Shown here: positions 57,125 through 64,000 of the stretch, piece by piece
Position numbering within the stretch: position 1 is the stretch's first letter
Layout of the letters: each line of letters starts with the position of its first letter
Origin: Kwoniella bestiolae CBS 10118
Lineage: Eukaryota > Basidiomycota > Tremellomycetes > Tremellales > Cryptococcaceae
DNA: 64,000 nt
Assembly (NCBI RefSeq): GCF_000512585.2
Contig: NC_089242.1
Location: forward strand, 930,001-994,000
Direction of reading: 5' to 3'
Position numbers and translations under genes: made by a program
The notes under the pieces: model-generated
What the model saw: the letters and a program-made list of their open reading frames with translations, nothing else
Told to the model about the DNA's origin: nothing
Databases searched by the model: none

Positions 57125-60014
57125 TTACTCCTCATCACTACTCTCCTCCTCGGAGCTACTCTCGCCTTCCTCGTATCCCGCCGATCCAAGGGCAGGTCCA
57201 GCCCCAGCTCCACCTCTCGAATCAAACGATTGCAATTGAGCTTCCATCCTTCTGATCCTCTCTGCCTCCTCACGCTCATTCACACCTCTCTTGGTCACTC
57301 CTCCTGAAGCTTTCTTGCCTTGTTTCTTGGCTGATCCACCGGCACCGGCTCCTCCCAGAGATTTTCGTCCAGGTTTGGATCCGATCTTGCCTTTGCAGAC
57401 GAGGTTGTATAGTTTGATGACGGTCGCGACGGGTAGAGAATCGATATCAAGTTCAATCTCTTCGTTGTTCTGCGGTATGAATGTATATCAGTTCCACTCC
57501 ACACTAAGATGAGATGCTAGATATTGATGACTCACCGCTCCGAGATTGGTAGTCTGTTGGATAATGGTGATAGCCTCTTGCAAGGTATGAGGATCAGCCT
57601 GAGTAATCTTCTCTGCCAACTCTTGCTTCTGAGTCAAAGTGATAGTAGCAGGTTCGTCCTCTTCACTCTCCATATCCTCATCCTCGTCCTTGTACGATAC
57701 AACTTCTTTCGTCTTTTTGGACTTCTTGGGTGCAGCGTGTCCATTGCCATTGACACCGGGCGAGTGCTTGGCGACAGATTGTTTGCGTTGTTGTGAGCTG
57801 GCTTTGGCAGGCTTGGATTTAGCAGATTTGGGAGGTCGGTTGGCTCTGCCTTTAGCTATCTTGGCTCGGAGTTCGGCGATTTGATCGTTCAAGTTCGATA
57901 CTTGAGCTTCGAGGGACTTGAGTTGCTTACCTACATCCCATAGTACTTGATTAATATGCGTACGCCTGTTCGACGAGGTCAAGTCTCAACTCACTATCGT
58001 CCTCACTTTGATATCCCTCATCCTCGTAATTATCAGCCATGGGATCTTCGCTCGAATCTCTAATCTCCTGTTTGGGAGGCAGAGATTGCCATTTCTCATT
58101 CCAGATCTGAAGAAGCTGGGTGGCAGCTGTGTTGACAGCATCCCCGGGAGGGTTAAACTTCAAAGCGTTGTTGACCATTAATCTGATATCATTGTCCAGT
58201 TGGTGGACATCATCGTAGACACCTTGTTCCAATTTATCTTTGATATGAAGCAGATCGATAGGTTTCTTCACAACTTTGGTGTAATCCGGAATAGCTTTGA
58301 TGATTTCCTCAACGGGATATAGGAAAGGAGCAGCAGCAGGGAAGAACTTTTGGGTGGTTTCCAGACTTTTGACTACCTTGGAACCCCATTGCAGTTGAGG
58401 GTCGTTCCTTCTCTTGGGCTTTCGGACGGTACCGGCGATCTCTTCATAGGCGAGATCTTTGGAAGGGGGAGGATGGATCTCCCGTTTAGGTCGAGAGTCA
58501 TCGGAGCTTCGTCGGATGGTGGGTGGTTGGGAGATGGAAGCTCTCCTGGCGGAAGAAGGTCCAGCCACTGGGGTAGCAGCTGGTGGAGTAGCAGCTACAG
58601 GTGCAGGAGGAGGAGCAAGGACAGGCTGCGAAAATTTCAGCACCGATCATATGGAACAAAATGACCATAAACTCACCTCAGGAGGAATCTTAGATAAAGC
58701 ATTCTCGAAAGCGGCATCTAGCTTATCAGCCGCAACCGTAACTACATGACCGGGACCGTTGAATTTCCTGGTATTCTCCCATATCTGCCTAACATCTATC
58801 ACCACCTCGCTGTAGCTCTTGTAAGCGCCTTTGCTGGTATCCCATTTCCTCGCTTTGCTTTGGTCTTTAGGGGGTCCTCTAGGATCACTAGCAATAAGCT
58901 TAGTTTCTACGGTACCGAGATCCATAGGATGTTCAATGATCTGGTTGTAGTGAGGAATACCAAACGCGACAGTATCAACAGGCTGGAGGAAGGCGAATAC
59001 ATCGGGTGTCTTCTTCTTCAGCGATCGTACTGCATTGAGTAGATGCTTCTGTTGATGTTGTGTGAGGGGAGTGGTTGGGCCAGATGGCCGAGGAGCGGGT
59101 GGTTGATAAGAAAGCCAAGCGGGGGTTGGTTGAGGGATATCTCCAGCCGGAGGAGCAGCGAGGGGTATCGAAGATTCAGCGGGTTGCGTAGGGGCAGGAG
59201 CAGGAGCAGGTGGTGCAGCCACTTCTGGTTGAGGGGTAGATGTGGATGCGGGTGGTAGAGGGGTCCCATTGACAGCTTCCTCCTTCAACCTCTTCTCATC
59301 CCTTTCACCATCCAGATTCTCCCCAGCTCGCTTCAGACTGCCCTCTGACTGACTGGATTGTAATCCTGTACCAGTAGGGGTGGCTTCACCTTCCTTCTCC
59401 GTGTCGACCTCCATCGGTTCTCCAGCCGACTCAGCTACAGGTGGTTCTGGCGCTTGAGCGATTTCTTCAGGACCAGGAGTAGGTAAAGAAGGTTGATCGA
59501 CACCGAGGATACCGCCTTTAGCTTCCTGCTCTTCAGTAGTGATTACACTGGGAGTTGGAACGGCAGGAGGGATAGCATCGGGTGGAAGGGTAGGAGGAGC
59601 TTCGTCTTCTGCTCGAGGAGTAGGTGGAACGGTCGCATCAGGGGGAAGAGGTGATTTGCTTGGTTCAGATGGTACGGGAACAGACTCCGGCGCAGGAGTG
59701 GGTACAGGCGATACCACTGCGGGTGCTTCTGTAGGAACCAATGGAGGAAGAGCAGGTTCAGAAGCCTGGACATCCGCATTGACACCTTCTGCAGTAGTAT
59801 CACCCTTATAATCCGTAGCGGGGTTAGCGGGATTGGGTGATTTGGGTGGTTCTACCATGGTGGAGGAAGGAGGTGGAGCATCAGATTGAAGTGGGTTGAG
59901 AAGAGGTTTCATGGAAGCTGGTTCTGGTGCTGATTCGGAGGAAGGAGGAGGAGGGACCGAATCTGATGAAGGTGGGGGAGGAGGGATAGTGGAGACTAGC
60001 TCTGGTTGAGACAT
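57125..60014 (-). CDS. BDF1: BET double-bromodomain protein (Bdf1-like), 902 aa
   Basis: Four exons: 60014-58677, 58625-57995, 57930-57536, 57469-57125. It reads acetylated histone H4 and assists TFIID and chromatin remodelling. Residues 1-300 are Pro/Glu/Ser-rich and disordered. Bromodomain 1 (about 315-430): QQKHLLNAVRSLKKK, FLQPVDTVAFGIPHY, IIEHPMDLGTVETKL, IWENTRKFNGPG (acetyl-lysine Asn). Bromodomain 2 (about 520-625): FLYPVEEIIKAIPDYTKVVK, PIDLLHIKDKLE, MVNNALKFNPPGD. Then a coiled coil (LKSLEAQVSNLNDQIAELRAK), a basic stretch, and the NET domain (LTQKQELAEKITQAD, EEIELDIDSLPVATVIKLYNLV), ending in an SSSEEESSDEE acidic tail. An in-frame ATG at 60056 would add 14 residues; 60014 has the better context. 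Confidence 0.9.
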
Positions 60015-60516
60015 TTTGGATAATGCTGTTCGTATCCAAGTATACAACCGAGACATATCGAGTTGAGTGTTGAGGTTAGTGATTGATGGATAAGGGAGAG
60101 GAAGGCATGAGGAAAGGTGTTAGTGAGAATGAAGAATGAAAAGGAGACCAAGTTGCGTCGATCAGTTTGTAAAGCGGAAAGAAGGACCGTGTGAAGATAT
60201 AGAGCAAGGCAAAACGCATTGTCAGCGTGTTTTCCTCTTTCAGTTGAACACCATGCATTTCTTCTGTCTCTGCTTCTACTACTACAACGCATAAAGCATT
60301 ATATCTTCTTAAATGTCATGAATTGAAGGAAGGGGGATGTTGGAAGTAGATAGAGCAAAGAAGCTCACCTGAAGACTGTCTTCTCTAACTAAATAGGAGG
60401 ACGAATTCAACTTCTTATGTATATGTAAAGTAGGACTAATGAAAGTCTACTTTGGTTCTCTTCCTTCACGGATGTAGTGAGATGTAGTCGAGGTTATAAG
60501 TGATGACGATGAGATC

Positions 60517-60545
60517 AATAACAATAACAACAATAACAACAACAA
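60517..60545. repeat. AAC/AAT trinucleotide microsatellite
   Basis: About nine units of AAT/AAC in the BDF1 upstream region, which may lie in its 5' leader. Confidence 0.7.
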
Positions 60546-60638
60546 AGCGGTGATGGCCGTTATGTTGTGATGTTGACTTTATAACCGACTAATGAATTTT
60601 TTTTGTTGAAAAGAGAAAGATGAATATTTGAAAGTGGA

Positions 60639-60649
60639 GGGGGGGGGGG
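60639..60649. repeat. run of 11 G
   Basis: Uninterrupted G homopolymer in intergenic DNA; a likely spot for length variation or sequencing error. Confidence 0.7.
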
Positions 60650-61021
60650 AATTCGCCGGTTAAGAAAGAAAATGACACCTCTGATATATATATTCTCGTT
60701 TAGTCGCGTTCGCCACCTTGATATAGAAAAAAGGTACATTCGAGAATCACGACCCTGAATGCGGAATACCATTATTTAGGGGGAACAGGCGTGAGAGCAG
60801 AGGACTTGACCCAATGGGAATATACGTAGGTCCCTTTGGTTAACAGGGTCATGTTGCATAGTTAGGCTATAAAGTTATTCCCATATCGCCGAAAATAAAC
60901 AATGTGTGTGTGGCACCTAGCATATACACGTATTTCGTCATTATGAGAGGAATAACCCTCCTTGACGTGATTGATATTGATTGATCTGACACTGCGTCAT
61001 TCGTGTGACTTATACGTCCAA

Positions 61022-63031
61022 TCAATCCTCTTCGTATTCCCCTTCCTCCTCATCCTCCTCTTCCTCCTCATCTTCAAACTCAACAGCCACCTCCTCCTCC
61101 TCCTCTCCGTCATCTCCTTCACCAGATTCATACATGTCTTCGTCTTCTTCCTCTTCCTCTTCACTATCCTCATCTTCACTCTCATTTTTTTGACCCGCCT
61201 TAGCAGGTGCACCTCCACTGCTCTTCTGCTTAGTCAATTTCTTGAACAGATCCTGACCATCCGCTAGAGTGACGCATGTCAACCTGCTTCCCTTGGTATC
61301 GTATGATGCAATTGGGTCAATCGTGTTGTTCTCTCCTTTTCCTGCTATCTCATGGGAGTTTTCCACGAAGAATAGATCGTATACGTTGATCAGTCCGTCA
61401 GAGGATACTGTCGTTAATAGAATTGTTGGTCGAATCTCATCATCTTCAGCGGGAACTTCGAACCGAAGTGCGGATATGGATTTTATTCTATCCATGAAAA
61501 TCGGTTGTCAGCATAAACATCCCTCAGCAAAGTGAAGAAGCCAATCGGAAGGGCACTTACCGGTTCGTATGTCCAACAAGGGTTCCGACTCTCTCTACAG
61601 TCGCTCCTTTCCCCTTCGATTCACTTCCTTCAGCCTCATCCTCCTGTTCATCTTCGCTTTCGCTCTGAGGTTCCTCAATGCCCACTTTGATGTTATACAC
61701 TTCTACTACCCCTTTCTCCGTACCTACACAAAGTAATTCTTCTTCCGTCTCAGGTCCATTGACAGGAGGAATAGTAGCGAATAGTAAAGTGTTGAATCGT
61801 GATTTGGTTTCAAGAGTATGTAAAAGTTTGAGCGTCTATAATACGCACACGCCTAAGCGTTAGCTACTTTATCCGTCCTTGACAGACGTCCGCAGATCAA
61901 CTTACCAAAGAGTAAATCTGTATCTTCCGGGGGAAGAGTACAGCGAAATGTGTACCAGATTGCGAGAACTTGACCATCTCAGGTTCTGTCCGTCGTCGCA
62001 TCAGCTCTTCTATTCCAGTGATTCGTAAACAGTGTGGTTGGGTCGGACTCACCACTACCCAAAGGCAAACTAGCAGCCCCTCGACCTCTCATTAAATCCC
62101 ACATCTTCAGCGTATTATCCTTACCCACGCTCAACGCTACTCTTCCCGTGGGATGTACGTCCACATGGTTCACCCGTCCTGAATGGCCTTTGAGCGACTT
62201 CAGGAGGGCCCAGTCGGAAGTTCGGAATAGGGATAGGGTGGAATCTTCGGAGGTGGTTATGAGATGGGAGGAGGTGGGGAAGTGGAGTGAGGTTATTGAG
62301 CCTAGGCCAGAGCATACGAGTATCAGTACTGCTTCTCCTCCTCTACATCGATTCTACATCCATATGCACTGAGGTTCTCAAGGGATGAAATATTTCTAAC
62401 TCTCCTTGTCCTCCATATCATGACAGGTACTCCGTACCATCATTCTCTTCCTTCGCTTCATTTAAAAGAAGCTTTTTTGACAGAGATATTCAAAAAGACC
62501 ACACAACTCACCAGTATGCTGACTCAGACTCCCCACCTCCTTCCTCCTCCTAAGATCCCAAACTTTAACAAACTCATCCTCCGAACCCGTAGCCAGCCAT
62601 TTGCCCCCCTTGGACGCCGCAACAGCCTTCACACAAGCCAGATGCGCAGGGAAGATGAAGATGGGTTCTAATTTCGGTGAGATCGATTCTGATGAGAAAG
62701 TACCTTCCAGTCCGTAGAGGAGTTTCTCATATGTCCCTGCTATGATTATGAATGTTCGTGGAAGGGGTTCGGACTCTTCTTCTTCGGAGTCTGGTTCTAC
62801 TTTCGTAGCTGGAGGGGCCTTTGATTTGCCTTTATCTGCTGATGGGTTCTTTGGTGTGGGCTGTCCCTTCTGTGTTTTGGGTGGTTTGACGTCCTTCGAA
62901 GTAGAGGCGGATGGGGCAGATGGGGCCGAAGCACCCTCAAATTTCACCTCGACCTTGGCACGTTTGTCGTATGGAGCTGGTCTGACCGAGCTCGAAACTT
63001 TCTTGGATTTTGATTTTTCCTGTTTACCCAT
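61022..63031 (-). CDS. MAK11: WD40 ribosome-biogenesis factor Mak11 (PAK1IP1)
   Basis: Five exons: 63031-62512, 62301-62053, 61985-61906, 61835-61561, 61487-61022; 529 aa. A nucleolar beta-propeller needed for 60S subunit assembly (orthologue of human PAK1IP1, helper of Rlp24 loading). Basic N-terminus (KQEKSKSKKVSSS). The propeller starts FIIIAGTYEKLLYGLEG, then FPAHLACVKAVAASKGGKWLATGSEDEFVKVWDLRRRKE (split by no intron), GSITSLHFP with LITTSEDSTLSLF, LKGHSGRVNHVDVHPTGRVALSVGKDNTLKMWDL, KFSQSGTHFAVLFPRKIQIY, an acidic insert (SESEDEQEDEAEGSE), HTNRIKSISALRF and LLTTVSSDGLINVYDL. The YEKLLYG start and the GSEDEFVKVWDL blade are typical of Mak11. A very acidic tail of about 60 residues, nearly all Glu/Asp, ends the protein. 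Confidence 0.9.
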
Positions 63032-63443
63032 TTTTGATATGTTGCTTTCGAGGATGTACAAGATGGAACAAAAAGATAATAGTAGTAGCTTTCACGTTCA
63101 CCATCATTTATTATCAAAATCAAAATCAACTTTTCCAGGTGGAGGTAGGTGATTAATGACCCGGTCATAAACTACAATGACGTGGCATTCCACCTGGACA
63201 AGTACAGTTCTCATACCCTACCACCGGCTTACCCCGCACAGGCCACGCGACGACGAGAGACCGAGGCTAACATGATCATGACGACTAGCCTAGACCAGAT
63301 GTACTGTACATACCGTACATTGATATTCATTCACCATCCCCATGACAAAACACATCAACAGAGCAGAAGCCAAGTAAAATCACAAGCCGAAGACCCCCCC
63401 TTATTCTCCATCTTCGGCTCATACCCTTTCCTTCTGAGGCACC
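63032..63443. other. intergenic, divergent promoters
   Basis: Between MAK11 (minus) and SEC6 (plus). No gene seen. Confidence 0.5.
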
Positions 63444-64000
63444 ATGTCAACCCTCACAGCCTCACAAGCAGTATCCGACCTCCTCCGCCAACCCGACGAC
63501 CTCCTCAAACTATCCTCCTACCGCAAGAAACTGCTCAAAGAGAAGTCAACGCTAGATGCAAAGCTGCAATCAGGCGTGAAAGCTCAGCTGGACGCTACGC
63601 GAGATGCATTGTTGAAGTTACAGGCTAGTAGAGCTGCGGTGGGGCTGATAAGGGAGGAGATGATGGCTGTGGAGAAATTGAAGGGGGAAGATATGGAGAA
63701 GAAGGGGGAGGCTTTTGATAAGATCACGAGGGTGGGTATTACTGTTCATCGTAACTCGTCAAACACCAGTAGGATCATGCCACATATGATGTCCATCGTG
63801 ACTCCATGACAGATGAGCTATGTCGATAGAGTGTTAAACTTGGGTGTAAGGGGGAACTGGAGTACTGATAAACCCTTTGAACAGGTATCAACCGTCCACC
63901 GAAACCTATCTCAAACAACCAAGATGGTCCATAACCTCCGCTCAATGTCCGATAAAGTCGACCATATCTCGTCCCTCCTCGACTCAGATAAGAATCAACC
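63444..64000 (+). CDS. SEC6: exocyst complex subunit Sec6, 5' part only
   Basis: Exon 1 63444-63731, intron 63732-63884 (GTGGGT...AACAG), exon 2 from 63885 and running off the window. The 134 residues seen begin with LTASQAVSDLLRQPDDLLKL, then YRKKLLKEKSTLDAKLQSGV, a long coiled coil (KAQLDATRDALLKLQASRAAVGLIREEM), and TVHRNLSQTTKMVHNLRSM, DHISSLLDSD. The PDDLLKL start and the VHRN...NL-[RS]-M...ISSLLD block are typical of Sec6, which tethers secretory vesicles to the plasma membrane. The true protein is about 750 residues, so over 80% lies to the right of the window. Confidence 0.8.

Larger units (their letters stand above)
60015..61021. other. intergenic, BDF1 promoter and MAK11 3' end
   Basis: No gene seen. 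Contains an AAC/AAT microsatellite and a run of 11 G, listed separately. Confidence 0.5.

Noticed and set aside
61005..61193. Serine-run plus-strand frame
   Set aside because: Reverse complement of the Glu/Asp tail of Mak11.
1..64000. tRNA, rRNA, CRISPR or intact transposon
   Set aside because: I looked for clover-leaf pieces, regular repeat-spacer arrays, long terminal repeats and reverse transcriptase or transposase motifs and saw none; a covariance-model scan was not possible here.

Overview
The window looks like nuclear DNA of a basidiomycete yeast or filamentous relative in Tremellales (Kwoniella/Cryptococcus type). The evidence is dense genes split by many short introns (mostly 40-100 nt, GTGAGT/GTAAGT donors, YAG acceptors), no operons, and a single-copy eukaryotic gene set. 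Multi-exon models were built by hand; for nearly all of them exon lengths sum to a multiple of three and protein motifs run across the junctions.

Layout. 0-6.2 kb is sparse: a 139-aa orphan gene, then two paralogous six-exon genes (2.7-3.5 and 4.2-5.2 kb), one of which has a stop codon where its sister has Tyr, then a tiny two-exon gene. 6.4-16 kb is core, all on the minus strand: uroporphyrinogen-III synthase (HEM4), an 11-exon Polo kinase, and a large Ran1/Ksp1-type kinase. 17-27.8 kb is an accessory island, all plus strand, with seven TATA-driven genes of unknown function. Five of them (18.3, 19.9, 21.3, 22.4 and 24.1 kb) share a cysteine/tryptophan module that I cannot place in any named family: C-x2-G, about 25 residues, C, 16-17 residues, W, 11 residues, W, then RLP. 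The 24.1 kb copy is frameshifted. Two further copies are more diverged or unrelated.

27.8-35 kb returns to core: an Avt-type vacuolar amino-acid transporter (minus) and a 1245-aa FHA protein with Ki-67-like short repeats (plus). 35-37.9 kb is gene-poor, with exon-like fragments that may be a non-coding transcript or a decayed gene. 37.9-52.3 kb holds a secreted ricin-B-type lectin (minus), a standalone Tnr3-type Nudix hydrolase (plus), a 19-exon aminopeptidase P (plus, with a GC-AG intron and a 10-nt exon), a Pho80-type cyclin (minus), a small conserved-looking protein (plus), an aldo-keto reductase (minus) and a possible 35-aa gene. 52.5-55.5 kb is a 957-aa secreted hydrophobic repeat protein with Lys-Arg sites ending conserved linkers, resembling Kex2-processed repellent precursors. 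The right end carries a BET double-bromodomain protein, the ribosome-biogenesis WD40 protein Mak11 (both minus), and the 5' end of exocyst subunit SEC6 (plus).

Functionally this is a patchwork of housekeeping genes (haem, mitosis, nutrient signalling, chromatin, ribosome assembly, secretion) interrupted by two rapidly evolving family clusters at 2.7-5.2 and 17-27.8 kb. These, together with the Kex2-type precursor, are the best candidates for undescribed biology. No tRNA, rRNA, CRISPR array or intact transposon was recognised by eye.
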